This document shows positions 43,566-53,556 of a DNA stretch of 64,000 bases, piece by piece. The position numbers were made by a program, and so were the translations under genes. Below the pieces are notes generated by a model. It was not told the DNA's origin and did no database searches. It saw only the letters and a list, made by a program, of their open reading frames with translations. The stretch is from Archangium sp. (GTDB lineage: Bacteria > Myxococcota > Myxococcia > Myxococcales > Myxococcaceae), in contig JAUYRZ010000033.1 of the NCBI GenBank assembly GCA_030695565.1, positions 1 through 64,000 of the forward strand, read 5' to 3'. The stretch's first letter is position 1. Each line of letters starts with the position of its first letter.

Positions 43566-43630
43566 CGTGTCCTTTTGACACGGGCCGCCGACGGGCTCTT
43601 CCCCTGCGGCGGGGTGGCGTCGTTCTTGAA
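43566..43630 (+). promoter_or_regulatory. Possible enhancer and sigma-54-like promoter
   Basis: CGTGTC-CTTTT-GACACG (43566-43582) is a perfect dyad suited to an NtrC-type regulator. At 43615-43630 TGGC-x8-TTGAA has the GG/GC spacing of a -24/-12 promoter (GG-N10-GA instead of GG-N10-GC). The -12 lacks its C and the predicted start would be only ~3 bases before the GTG, so this is weak. The dyad alone may be the real site. Confidence 0.35.
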
Positions 43631-43642
43631 CAGCGAAGGTCC

Positions 43643-44725
43643 GTGAAACGAATCTCGATGTTGGGCGCGCTGCTGATCGCGCTGTGTGCCGCCAGCTGTC
43701 ATTCAGAGCACCACGAAGCCGAAACGAAGGGGAAGCTGCAGGTCACCACGCCGCTGCGCAGGTCGACCGCGCTGACCCGCCAGTACGTCGCCCAGATTCG
43801 CGCGATTCAGCACATCGAAGTGCGCGCGCTCGAGCACGGCTACCTGCAGGGCATCTTCGTCGACGAAGGCCAGGCGGTGCCCGTCGGCCACAAGATGTTC
43901 CAGATCATGCCGCTGCTCGCGCAGGCCGAGGTGCTCAAGTCACAGGCTGAAGCAGAGCGTTCGCAGATCGAGCTCGACAACACCCGGGCCCTCGCTGACA
44001 AAAACATCGTCTCGCCCAACGAGCTGGCGCTGGCGAAGGCCAACATGAACCGGGCCGTGGCCCAGCTCTCGATGGCCACCACCCACAAGGGGCTCACCGA
44101 GATCAGAGCGCCGTTCAACGGCATCATGGGCCGCTTTCAAGCCCGGCTCGGGAGCCTCATCTCCGAAGGCGACCTGCTCACCACGCTCTCTGACAACAGC
44201 ACGATGTGGGTCTACTTCAACGTCACCGAGTCGGAGTACCTCACCTACCAACAGGCCGCTCACGGCGCCGCTCCGCAGCAGGTGAAGCTGCTGATGGCCA
44301 ACGGGGCGATCTTCGATCAGCCCGGCGAAGTGCGCGCCATCGAAGCCGACTTCGACAACGAGACCGGCACCATCGCCTTCCGCGCGACGTTCGCGAACCC
44401 CAGCGGCCTGCTGCGCCACGGGGAGACCGGCAAGGTGTTGATGAGCGAGCCGCTGCCCGACGCGTTGCTCATTCCCCAGAAGGCCACCTTCGACGTGCTC
44501 GACAAGAAGTTCGTCTTCGTCGTCGACGAGAAGAACGTGGTGCACTCGCGGCCCATCATCATCGCCGCCGAGCTCCCGCAGCTGTACGCGGTGAAGAGTG
44601 GCCTCGTCGAGGGTGACGAGATCCTCCTCGATGGGCTGCGCAAGGTCCGGGATGGTGACGTGATCGAGCCCGACCTCCGCCCGCCCGACGAGGTGTTGGC
44701 GCACCTCGAGGTGCACTCCGAATGA
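43643..44725 (+). CDS. RND efflux periplasmic adaptor (MFP, lipoprotein)
   Basis: 360 residues, GTG start. Lipobox (LCAASCHS) anchors it in the inner membrane. The order is typical: N-terminal barrel strand IRAIQHIEVRAL, lipoyl half LEHGYLQGIFVDEGQ, a helical hairpin (AEVLKSQAEAERSQ ... LALAKANMNRAVAQL) that reaches the outer-membrane partner, second lipoyl half (TEIRAPFNGIMG), then barrel and membrane-proximal domains. His-rich start of the mature part (CHSEHHEAE) may hint at metal, but this is weak. It bridges the pump and TolC-like factor encoded next; overlap with the pump is ATGA. Confidence 0.9.
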   Translation: MKRISMLGALLIALCAASCHSEHHEAETKGKLQVTTPLRRSTALTRQYVAQIRAIQHIEVRALEHGYLQGIFVDEGQAVPVGHKMFQIMPLLAQAEVLKSQAEAERSQIELDNTRALADKNIVSPNELALAKANMNRAVAQLSMATTHKGLTEIRAPFNGIMGRFQARLGSLISEGDLLTTLSDNSTMWVYFNVTESEYLTYQQAAHGAAPQQVKLLMANGAIFDQPGEVRAIEADFDNETGTIAFRATFANPSGLLRHGETGKVLMSEPLPDALLIPQKATFDVLDKKFVFVVDEKNVVHSRPIIIAAELPQLYAVKSGLVEGDEILLDGLRKVRDGDVIEPDLRPPDEVLAHLEVHSE

Positions 44726-47700
44726 ACCGGTTCATTCACCGGCCGGTGCTGGCGATCGTGCTCGCGATCTTGACGGTCTTCCTCGGCGTGTTGTCGATGC
44801 GCGCGCGGCCGGTCTCCCAGTTTCCCGAGATCTCGCCCCCACGTGTGATCGTCTCGCTCGCCTTCCCCGGGGCCAGCGCTGACGTGCTGGTGCAGTCGAC
44901 GCTGATCAGTCTCGAGCGGTCGATCAACGGCGTGCCGGGCATGAGCTACATCATCTCGGATGCCACCAGCGCGGGTGAGGCGACCATTCAGGTCATCTTC
45001 ACGCTGGGCACCGACCCCAACCAGGCGCTGGTCAACGTGAAGAACCGCGTCGACCAGGTGATGAACAAGCTGCCGCCGCTGGTGCAGCTGGAGGGCGTCA
45101 TCGTCAACCGCGTGATGCCCAGCATGCTGATGTACGTGAACCTGTACAGCAAAGAGAAGTCGACGGATCAGAAGTTCCTGTACAACTTTGCGAGCGTCAA
45201 CCTGTTGCCCGAGCTGCAGCGCGTGAACGGCATCGCGCAGAGCCAGATTCTCGGCTCGCGCACCTTCGCGATGCGGCTGTGGCTCGACCCGGATCGCATG
45301 CGCGCGTACAACGTCAGCACCGAAGAGGTGATGAACGCGGTGTCTGATCAGAGCGTCATCGGCCGCCCGGGCCGGCTCGGTCAGGCCTCGGGCAAGACGT
45401 CGCAGGCCCTGGAGTACGTGCTCGTCTACAAGGGCCGCTTCAACACCCAGGAGGACTACGAGAACATCATCATCCGCGCGAAGCCGGAGGGCGGCAGCCT
45501 TCACCTCAAGGACATCGCCACCGTCGAGCTGGGCAGCGAGTTCTTCGACATCTACTCGAACCTCGATGGCCACCCCTCGGCTGCGATCATGTTGAAGCAG
45601 ACCTACGGCAGCAACGCGAGCGAGGTCATCAAGGACGTCAAGGAGAAGCTCGACGAGATCAAGAAGACCTCGTTCCCCGAGGGCATGGACTACGAGATCA
45701 GCTACGACGTCTCGAGCTTCCTCGATGCGTCGATCGAGAAGGTCATTCACACCCTCGTCGAAGCCTTCATTCTCGTCGCGCTGGTGGTCTTCGTCTTCCT
45801 GGGTGACTGGCGTTCGACGCTGATCCCCACCATCGCCGTTCCCGTGTCGTTGATCGGCGCCTTCGTCGCCATGCAGGCCTTCGACTTGAGCATCAACCTC
45901 ATCACCCTCTTCGCGTTGGTGATGGCCATCGGCGTGGTGGTCGACGACGCGATCGTGGTGGTCGAAGCGGTGCACGCCAAGATGGCCGAGGAGAACATCT
46001 CGCCCTACGCGGCCGTGCAGAAGGTGCTGGGTGAAATCAGCGGCGCGGTGATCGCCATCACCCTGCTGATGACCGCGGTGTTCGTGCCCGTGGCGTTCAT
46101 GGGTGGGCCGGTGGGGGTCTTCTACCGGCAGTTCGCCATCACCATGGCTTCGTCGATCGTGCTGTCGGGCGTCGTCGCGCTGACCCTGACGCCGGTGTTG
46201 TGCGCGATGATTCTCAAGAACACCCACGGCAAGCCGAAGCGGCGCACGCCGGTGAGCATCTTCCTCGACGCCTTCAACAGGGTCTTCGACAAGAGCACCG
46301 CCTGGTACGTGAAGCTGTTGCGGTCGATCGTCGACCGGCGCCTGGTGACCTTCGGCATCCTGGCAGCGTTTTCCGTCGGCACCCTGCTGGTCAACGAGGT
46401 GCTGCCCGCGGGGTTCGTGCCCAACGAAGACCAGGGCATGATCTACGCGATCGTGCAGACGCCGCCGGGCACGACGCTGGAGCGCACCAACGACGTCTCG
46501 CGCGAGCTGCAGCACGTGGCCCAGCAGGTCGAGGGCGTGGCCTCGGTCTCGTCACTGGCAGGCTACGAGGTGCTCACCGAAGGCCGCGGCTCGAACGCCG
46601 GCACCTGCCTCATCAACTTGAAGCCGTGGGGCGAGCGCGAACACAACGTCACCCAGATCATCGAAGAGCTCGAAGAGAAGGCCAAAGACATCGGCGCGGT
46701 GGTCGAGTTCTTCCAGCCTCCCGCGGTGCCGGGCTACGGCGCGGCCGGCGGCTTCTCGTTGCGCATGTTGGATAAGCAGAACAGCACCGACTACCAGGAG
46801 TTCGATCGCGTCAACCGCGAGTTCATGGATGCGTTGCGCAAACGCAAAGAGCTCACCGGCCTCTTCACCTTCTTCGCTGCGAACTATCCACAGTACGAGT
46901 TGATCGTCGACCCGTCACTGGCGATGCAGAAGGGCGTGTCGATCAAGAAGGCGATGGCGAACCTCGACATCTTGATCGGCTCTACCTACGAGCAGGGCTT
47001 CGTTCGGTTCGGCAACTTCTTCAAGGTCTACGTGCAGGCCTCGCCGGAGTACCGCCGGCTGCCGTCGGACGTCTTGAACATGTACATCAAGAGCGAGCGC
47101 GACGAGATGGTGCCGTATTCGGCGTTCATGACGATGAAGAAGACGCAGGGCCCCAACGAGATCACCCGGTACAACCTGTACAACTCGTCGGCGATTCGCG
47201 GCGAGCCGGCCAGGGGCTCCACCTCGGGCGCCGCGATTCAGGCCGTGAAGGAGGTGGCCGCCGCGACCCTGCCGCACGGCTACGACATCGCCTGGGAGGG
47301 GCTCTCCTTCGACGAAGCCAAACGGGGCAACGAAGCGATCGGCATCTTCATGGTGGTGATCGCCTTCGTCTACCTGGTGCTCGCCGCGCAGTACGAGAGC
47401 TTCATCTTGCCGCTCGCGGTGTTGCTCTCGCTGCCGCCCGGCATCTTCGGCTCGTTCCTGATGCTCAAGGGCATGGGGCTCGCCAACGACATCTATGCCC
47501 AGCTCGGCCTGGTCATGCTGGTCGGCCTGCTCGGCAAGAACGCGGTGTTGATCGTCGAGTTCGCGGTGCAGCAGCACCACCTCGGGACTTCGGTGCTGGA
47601 GGCCGCGATCGAAGGCGCGAGGGTGCGGTTCCGCCCGATCCTGATGACCTCGTTCGCCTTCATCGCAGGTCTGATTCCCCTCGCGGTGGCCACCGGCCCC

Positions 47701-47883
47701 GGCGCCATCGGCAACCGCACCATCGGCGCGTCGGCGCTCGGCGGCATGCTCTTCGGCGCCCTCTTCGGGGTGATCATCGTGCCGGGCCTGTACTTCGTCT
47801 TTGGCACCCTGGCGGCGGGCAGGTCGCTCATCAAGGGTGAAGAAGATCAGTCGCTCGCAGAAGAGGTCTCGCATCATGTGTGA
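44722..47883 (+). CDS. RND efflux transporter, HAE1 family
   Basis: 1053 residues, the usual AcrB length. TM1 and the conserved N-terminal RPVSQFPEI, porter-domain halves, TM4 with the proton-relay pair GVVVDDAIVVVEAV, and the repeated half in the C-terminus with VLLSLPPGIF and GLLGKNAVLIVEFA, plus a basic Lys there. These describe a hydrophobe/amphiphile pump (HAE1) rather than a heavy-metal pump (HME), because the TM4 motif is DD and not the DE/metal pattern. It exports drugs or lipids across both membranes with the adaptor and OMF. The 8-base overlap with the OMF indicates translational coupling. Confidence 0.95.
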   Translation: MNRFIHRPVLAIVLAILTVFLGVLSMRARPVSQFPEISPPRVIVSLAFPGASADVLVQSTLISLERSINGVPGMSYIISDATSAGEATIQVIFTLGTDPNQALVNVKNRVDQVMNKLPPLVQLEGVIVNRVMPSMLMYVNLYSKEKSTDQKFLYNFASVNLLPELQRVNGIAQSQILGSRTFAMRLWLDPDRMRAYNVSTEEVMNAVSDQSVIGRPGRLGQASGKTSQALEYVLVYKGRFNTQEDYENIIIRAKPEGGSLHLKDIATVELGSEFFDIYSNLDGHPSAAIMLKQTYGSNASEVIKDVKEKLDEIKKTSFPEGMDYEISYDVSSFLDASIEKVIHTLVEAFILVALVVFVFLGDWRSTLIPTIAVPVSLIGAFVAMQAFDLSINLITLFALVMAIGVVVDDAIVVVEAVHAKMAEENISPYAAVQKVLGEISGAVIAITLLMTAVFVPVAFMGGPVGVFYRQFAITMASSIVLSGVVALTLTPVLCAMILKNTHGKPKRRTPVSIFLDAFNRVFDKSTAWYVKLLRSIVDRRLVTFGILAAFSVGTLLVNEVLPAGFVPNEDQGMIYAIVQTPPGTTLERTNDVSRELQHVAQQVEGVASVSSLAGYEVLTEGRGSNAGTCLINLKPWGEREHNVTQIIEELEEKAKDIGAVVEFFQPPAVPGYGAAGGFSLRMLDKQNSTDYQEFDRVNREFMDALRKRKELTGLFTFFAANYPQYELIVDPSLAMQKGVSIKKAMANLDILIGSTYEQGFVRFGNFFKVYVQASPEYRRLPSDVLNMYIKSERDEMVPYSAFMTMKKTQGPNEITRYNLYNSSAIRGEPARGSTSGAAIQAVKEVAAATLPHGYDIAWEGLSFDEAKRGNEAIGIFMVVIAFVYLVLAAQYESFILPLAVLLSLPPGIFGSFLMLKGMGLANDIYAQLGLVMLVGLLGKNAVLIVEFAVQQHHLGTSVLEAAIEGARVRFRPILMTSFAFIAGLIPLAVATGPGAIGNRTIGASALGGMLFGALFGVIIVPGLYFVFGTLAAGRSLIKGEEDQSLAEEVSHHV

Positions 47884-49303
47884 GCGATTTCGATGGGCTG
47901 CCGCGGCGATGTTGCTGCTCACCGGGTGCATTCCCACGTTGCTCGAGAACCCCTCGCGTGAGGTCAGCAAGGCGGTGCCCAGGAGCTTTCGAGAGGGAGG
48001 CGAGAGCGCACCGGAGCTGAACGTCGGCCGCAAGAACTGGAAGGACTTCTTCACCGCGCCCGAGCTGCAAGAGCTGATCGGCCTGGCGTTGCACAACAAC
48101 CAGGAACTCAATCTCCGCATTCAGGAGGTGATCATCGCGCAGGCCGAGGTCTCGGCCCGCCGGGGCGACTACTGGCCTCGCGTCGGTGCGGGCTTGGGCT
48201 CGGGCATCGAGAAGGTCGGCGGCTTCACCAGCCAGGGCGTCTCCGATCGCGTCAACGGCGTGCCCGAACACCTCGGCAACTTCGGCTTCGGGCTCACCGC
48301 GTCCTGGGAGTTGGATCTCTGGGGCAAGTTGCGAAACGCCGCCAGCGCGGCCGACTTCCGTTTTCAAGGCACCCGTGAGGGGCAGAACTTCGTGGTCACC
48401 CAGCTGGTCGCTGAGATCGCGCGCTCCTACTTCGAGCTGGTCGCGCTCGATACCGAACTCGAGGTGCTCCATCGGAACATCAAGATTCAAGGCGACGCCC
48501 TCGAGGTGGTGCGCGCTGAGAAGCAAGCCGCCCGCGTGACGCAGCTCGCGGTGCAACGCTTCGAAGCCGAGGTGCTCAAGAACCGCAGCCGCCTCTTCGA
48601 TCTCGAGCAGGAGCGGGTGATGGCCGAGAACCGGATCAACTTCCTCGTGGGCAGGTACCCGCAGAAGGTCGCGCGTACGGCCAACGTGCTGACCGCTCCG
48701 CTGCCGACGATGATCGAAGCGGGGGTGCCTTCCGAGTTGCTCAGCAACCGCCCCGACGTCCGTCAGGCGGAGTTCGAGCTGGAGGCCGCGAAGTTGGAGG
48801 TCTCCGTCGCGCGTGCACGTTTCTACCCGTCGCTGAGCATCGACGCGTCGCTCGGGTACCAGTCGTTCAACATCACCCACCTGGTGAACACCCCGGAGTC
48901 GTTGCTCTACAACCTCGCCGGCAACCTCACCGCACCCTTGCTCAACCGCGCGGGCATCGAGGCGCAGTATCGAACGGCCAATGCGCGGCAGATTCAGTCG
49001 GTGTTCCTGTACGAGCGTACGCTCCTGCAAGCGTTCACCGACGTCGCGAACCAGCTCATCCGCTACGAGAATCTTCAGAAGAGCTACGACCTGCAGCTGC
49101 AGCAGGTCGACACGTTGGCGCAGTCGGTGGAGATCTCTTCCACCCTCTTTCAGTCGGCCCGTGCCGACTACATGGAGGTGCTGCTCACCCGGCGCGACTC
49201 GCTCGATGCGCAGCTGGAGTTGATCGACACCAAGAAGCGGTTGGCGCTCTCGATGGTCGCCATCTACCAGGCGTTGGGTGGCGGCTGGCGCTCTGACCCC
49301 TGA
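47876..49303 (+). CDS. TolC-family outer-membrane efflux lipoprotein (NodT)
   Basis: 475 residues from MCERFRWAA. Lipobox LLLTGCIP. Two repeats of the OEP fold: LHNNQELNLRIQEVIIAQ (first), then ELLSNRPDVRQAEFELEAAK, the usual NodT marker, and a C-terminal helical pair ending TKKRLALSMVAIYQALGGGW, a typical OEP end. It forms the outer-membrane duct for the RND pump. It closes the five-gene cassette. Its 3' end overlaps by 40 bases the convergent acyltransferase gene, explained by the insertion scar. Confidence 0.9.
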   Translation: MCERFRWAAAAMLLLTGCIPTLLENPSREVSKAVPRSFREGGESAPELNVGRKNWKDFFTAPELQELIGLALHNNQELNLRIQEVIIAQAEVSARRGDYWPRVGAGLGSGIEKVGGFTSQGVSDRVNGVPEHLGNFGFGLTASWELDLWGKLRNAASAADFRFQGTREGQNFVVTQLVAEIARSYFELVALDTELEVLHRNIKIQGDALEVVRAEKQAARVTQLAVQRFEAEVLKNRSRLFDLEQERVMAENRINFLVGRYPQKVARTANVLTAPLPTMIEAGVPSELLSNRPDVRQAEFELEAAKLEVSVARARFYPSLSIDASLGYQSFNITHLVNTPESLLYNLAGNLTAPLLNRAGIEAQYRTANARQIQSVFLYERTLLQAFTDVANQLIRYENLQKSYDLQLQQVDTLAQSVEISSTLFQSARADYMEVLLTRRDSLDAQLELIDTKKRLALSMVAIYQALGGGWRSDP

Positions 49304-50364
49304 CGCGAACGGACACCCAGCCACGGGCCCAACGGAGTCCTCCACACGAAGACGATGAACGTGAGCACTGACATCAAGAAGGTGAGCAGCGTGGCCGCGA
49401 GGTACTCCAGCCAGCCCGGGCCTTGCGTCTTCGCGAGGAGCACCTGGAGCGCCTGCACCAACGGGAAATGCACCAGGTACACCCAGTACGAAGACTCCAC
49501 GAGGAACCGCAGCCACGGCCGCTCTGCCGGCTGCACCCGGAAGGCGAGCCCGAACGCGCCGAAGGTGATCAACCACGGCACCACGCCCGCGAGCACCACG
49601 CCGGTGGTCTGCCACTGCAGCGGACCGCGGAAGATGAAGACGCCGAGCGCGACCCCCGCGAGCAGAAAGAGCGCTGACTGCCGACGCAGCGGCTCGAGCG
49701 CCTCACGCGCAGGCCACAGCCACCACCCCGCCGCGTAGAACAACCCGAAGTGAAACACCTCGAAGGGCATCGGCCACAACGCGAGGTCGGGCCGAATCGC
49801 CGGGTGAATCCACAACGCCACGCAGGTCGGCACGGCGAGCAGCAGCATGAGCACGGGATGACGGAGCCCACGAGCCATCCACCGCGAAGGCGCGGCCCAC
49901 TTCGGCACAGCCCACGCGAGCGCGCAGAAGGTGAACAGGTACACGAGGAACCACAGATGCCGAGGCAGCAGCAGCACGCCGGTACCGTCTTGAAACTGCG
50001 GCGACATCAGCCCTGACGACTGGCTCCACCTGCGCAGCACCACGTCGAGCGCCAGCACGCAGGGCAACGCGACCAGAAACGGGAGCACCAGCCGGCGCGT
50101 GCGATCGGTGAGGAACCCGGCCGGTCCACGCCGCTCGAACACCAGGTGCGAGAAGAAACCCGACAGCGCGAAGAACGCCTGCATGCGGAACGAGTGCAGG
50201 AAGCCCGTCACCATCGGCAACCACCCGACGGGCGAGGTGTCGGCCACGAAGTACCAGGGGCCCACGTCGGGCAACCAGGAGTAGGTCGCGTGGTACGCGA
50301 GGCCGAGCAGCATGGCGCCCGCGCGAAACGCGTCGAGGCCGTCGTAACGCGGCCCTGGTTTCAT
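49264..50364 (-). CDS. Acyltransferase family 3 (OafA/MdoC type)
   Basis: 366 residues with ~10 hydrophobic helices. The N-terminal GLDAFRAGAMLLGLAYHA has the conserved Arg and late His of the acyl_transf_3 family, then FFALSGFFSHLVFE and a C-terminal SSYWVYLVHFP block. These move acetyl or succinyl groups onto sugars at the membrane, e.g. O-antigen or glucan. The ordinary end would be GVRSR-A-stop, as in the remnant near 40618; here 12 codons (QGSERQPPPNAW) and the stop are read from the antisense of the OMF gene. Probably still functional because the extra tail is cytoplasmic. Confidence 0.85.
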   Translation of the reverse strand: MKPGPRYDGLDAFRAGAMLLGLAYHATYSWLPDVGPWYFVADTSPVGWLPMVTGFLHSFRMQAFFALSGFFSHLVFERRGPAGFLTDRTRRLVLPFLVALPCVLALDVVLRRWSQSSGLMSPQFQDGTGVLLLPRHLWFLVYLFTFCALAWAVPKWAAPSRWMARGLRHPVLMLLLAVPTCVALWIHPAIRPDLALWPMPFEVFHFGLFYAAGWWLWPAREALEPLRRQSALFLLAGVALGVFIFRGPLQWQTTGVVLAGVVPWLITFGAFGLAFRVQPAERPWLRFLVESSYWVYLVHFPLVQALQVLLAKTQGPGWLEYLAATLLTFLMSVLTFIVFVWRTPLGPWLGVRSRQGSERQPPPNAW

Positions 50365-50375
50365 CGACTCGAAGC

Positions 50376-51464
<1,089 letters not shown>

Positions 51465-51688
51465 TCATGAAGAGTACTGAGTTGCGAACGTCACGCCAAG
51501 TGGAAGGTAGAAGGAAATCAGGATCTTGGCCGTTTCGCGTTGCGTTACGGGTGCGGCTGATCGGCGTCATCACCCGTTGGAGGCGATTTGCCGCCCTTCC
51601 GGGCAGGAAGTTCAGCCCGAAGTACGGGGGTGGCGATCAGCAAAGAGAAAACTTCTGAAACGGCCCGGGAAGGTACATTCCGCCGCCC

Positions 51689-52648
51689 ATGAGCTCCGAA
51701 GAGACGGAAAACCAGGACGACCCTGGCCTCGAAGAGATGGACCCCATCGAAGACGCGTGGCTGCTCCAGGAGCCCGACCAGGTCGAGAAGATCGCCCGCG
51801 AGCGTCTGGCCACCGACGCCGATGACTCGGCCAGTCAGGCCTGGCTGGGCCTGGCCCTGTGCATCACCAACCGGCTCCCCGCGGGGCAGGCGGCCTTGAA
51901 GAAGGCCTTCGAGCTCATTCGCGCCAAGCTCGCGGTGCAGACCGACGAAGAAGAAAAACACATGCTCACCTGGGAGCTCCACGGCATCGCCAACCGCCTG
52001 GTGGACACCCTGGCCGAGAACCCCACCCTGGGCGTGGCCTCCGCGCAGTTCGTGGTCGACGGGCTCAAGTTCGAGCACGCCCCCAGCCTGCGCATGCTCT
52101 CGGAAGACGTGGCCACCCGCGAAGGCGACCCGGTGAAGGCGGCCGGTTTCCTCAAGCGGGCGCTCGCCGTCGACGCCACCGACCCCGAATCGCACTACCT
52201 GGCGGCGCGGTTGATGGCCCGCCTGGGCAAGAAGCCGCAGGTGCTCTCGCATCTGCAGAAGGCCCTCGACAACGCGGCCGGCACCATCGCGGTGCGCACG
52301 CTCGCGCGGTTCGAGCCCGACTTCGACGGCTTCCGCAAGGACCCCGAGTTCAGCGCGTTGATCGATCTCTTCCCGGCTGAGGCCGTCTTGCGCCCCATCT
52401 ACGTGGCGCTCGACGCGGGTGACTTCGCCAGGGTGGTCGAGCTGTGTGGCGCCAACTTCGACAAGGCGCCCCACAAGCTCGACGTGCTCTATCCGTGGCG
52501 CGAGTCGCTCGAGCTGCTGCTCGACGAGCCGGGGCCCGAGTACGACCGGGTCAACCAGGAGCTCGAACGTGTTCAGGCGGTGATCGACGAACACGAAGGC
52601 AAAGACGAGGAGAGCCCCGTCTACCAACGCTTCTGCGGCGACGCCTGA
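51689..52648 (+). CDS. TPR-like protein
   Basis: 319 residues without signal or membrane helix. It starts with an acidic disordered segment (SSEETENQDDPGLEEMDPIED). The rest is alpha-helical with TPR-type patterns (ASQAWLGLALCITNRLPAGQ, ALAVDATDPESHYLAARLMARLG), probably 4-6 repeats. TPRs bind proteins. It lies 5 bases before the exonuclease gene and is likely co-transcribed. The intergenic region to mreB has nothing else I can name. Confidence 0.7.
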   Translation: MSSEETENQDDPGLEEMDPIEDAWLLQEPDQVEKIARERLATDADDSASQAWLGLALCITNRLPAGQAALKKAFELIRAKLAVQTDEEEKHMLTWELHGIANRLVDTLAENPTLGVASAQFVVDGLKFEHAPSLRMLSEDVATREGDPVKAAGFLKRALAVDATDPESHYLAARLMARLGKKPQVLSHLQKALDNAAGTIAVRTLARFEPDFDGFRKDPEFSALIDLFPAEAVLRPIYVALDAGDFARVVELCGANFDKAPHKLDVLYPWRESLELLLDEPGPEYDRVNQELERVQAVIDEHEGKDEESPVYQRFCGDA

Positions 52649-52653
52649 GCCTC

Positions 52654-53538
52654 GTGCGAGTTCACCTGGTCGACGGCACCTTCGAGCTGTTCCGCGCGCA
52701 CTACAGCAAGCGGCCCTCGCACACCTCGCCGAAGGGGAAGGATCTCAAGGCGACGGTGGGCGTGGTGCAGTCGCTCATCTTCCTGTTGCAGGAGCAGAGC
52801 GAGCGCGCCACCCACGTGGCGATCGCGTTCGACAACCCCATCGTCTCGTTCCGCAACGAGCTGTTCGATGGCTACAAGACCGACGCCGGTATGGACCCCG
52901 CGCTGCGTGGCCAGTTCGACGACGTGGAGGAAGCGGCCGCGGCGCTCGGCGTGGTGGTCTGGAGCATGAAGGCGTTCGAGGCCGACGACGCGCTCGCCAC
53001 GGCCGCCTGGCGCTTCGAGAAGGATCCCCGGGTGGAGCAGGTGCGCATTCTGACGCCCGACAAAGACCTGGGCCAGGTGCTCCTCGGCGAGCGAATCGTG
53101 CAGGTCGATCGCATTCGAAGGAAGGTGATCACCGAAGAGACGCAGTGGAAGGACAAACACCTCAAGCCCGGCAGCGTGCCTGATTTTCTGGCGCTGGTCG
53201 GAGACACCGCAGACGGCATTCCCGGGCTCGACGGCTGGGGTGAGAAGTCGACGGTCGAGGTGCTCGCGGCGCACCCCAGGCTCGAAGACATTCCCGACAA
53301 GGTGGCCGACTGGAAGGCGCGGCCGCGCGGCGGGGAAAAGCTGGCCATCGTGCTCGCCCGTGAACGGAAGCAGGCGATGCTCTACCGCACCCTGGCCACC
53401 TTGCGCGCCGACGTGCCGCTGCCCCAGACGCTCGAGCAGCTGGAGTGGAAGGGCGCTCCGAAAGAACGGTGGCTCGCGTGGTGTGACGCGGTGGGCGCCG
53501 ATTCGATGAAGGACAAACCGCCTCGTTTCATCGGGTGA
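52654..53538 (+). CDS. 5'-3' exonuclease / flap endonuclease (Pol I N-domain-like)
   Basis: 294 residues from GTG (RVHLVDGTFELFRAHY). PIN-fold metal-binding Asp are seen in LVDGTFELF, FDNPIVSFRNELFDGYKT (plus an arch Lys), KAFEADDALATAAW, ILTPDKDLGQVL, then the helix-3-turn-helix LVGDTADGIPGLDGWG. This resembles the exonuclease part of DNA polymerase I as a free-standing protein that removes RNA primers and 5' flaps. Near-complete active site suggests it is functional. It follows the TPR gene by 5 bases. The polymerase domain is absent here. Confidence 0.9.
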   Translation: MRVHLVDGTFELFRAHYSKRPSHTSPKGKDLKATVGVVQSLIFLLQEQSERATHVAIAFDNPIVSFRNELFDGYKTDAGMDPALRGQFDDVEEAAAALGVVVWSMKAFEADDALATAAWRFEKDPRVEQVRILTPDKDLGQVLLGERIVQVDRIRRKVITEETQWKDKHLKPGSVPDFLALVGDTADGIPGLDGWGEKSTVEVLAAHPRLEDIPDKVADWKARPRGGEKLAIVLARERKQAMLYRTLATLRADVPLPQTLEQLEWKGAPKERWLAWCDAVGADSMKDKPPRFIG

Positions 53539-53556
53539 ACCATGAGGAGGCGGCCC

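Noticed and set aside
44317-46515. Minus-strand frame of 732 residues
   Set aside because: Antisense shadow of the RND pump, a secure family member.
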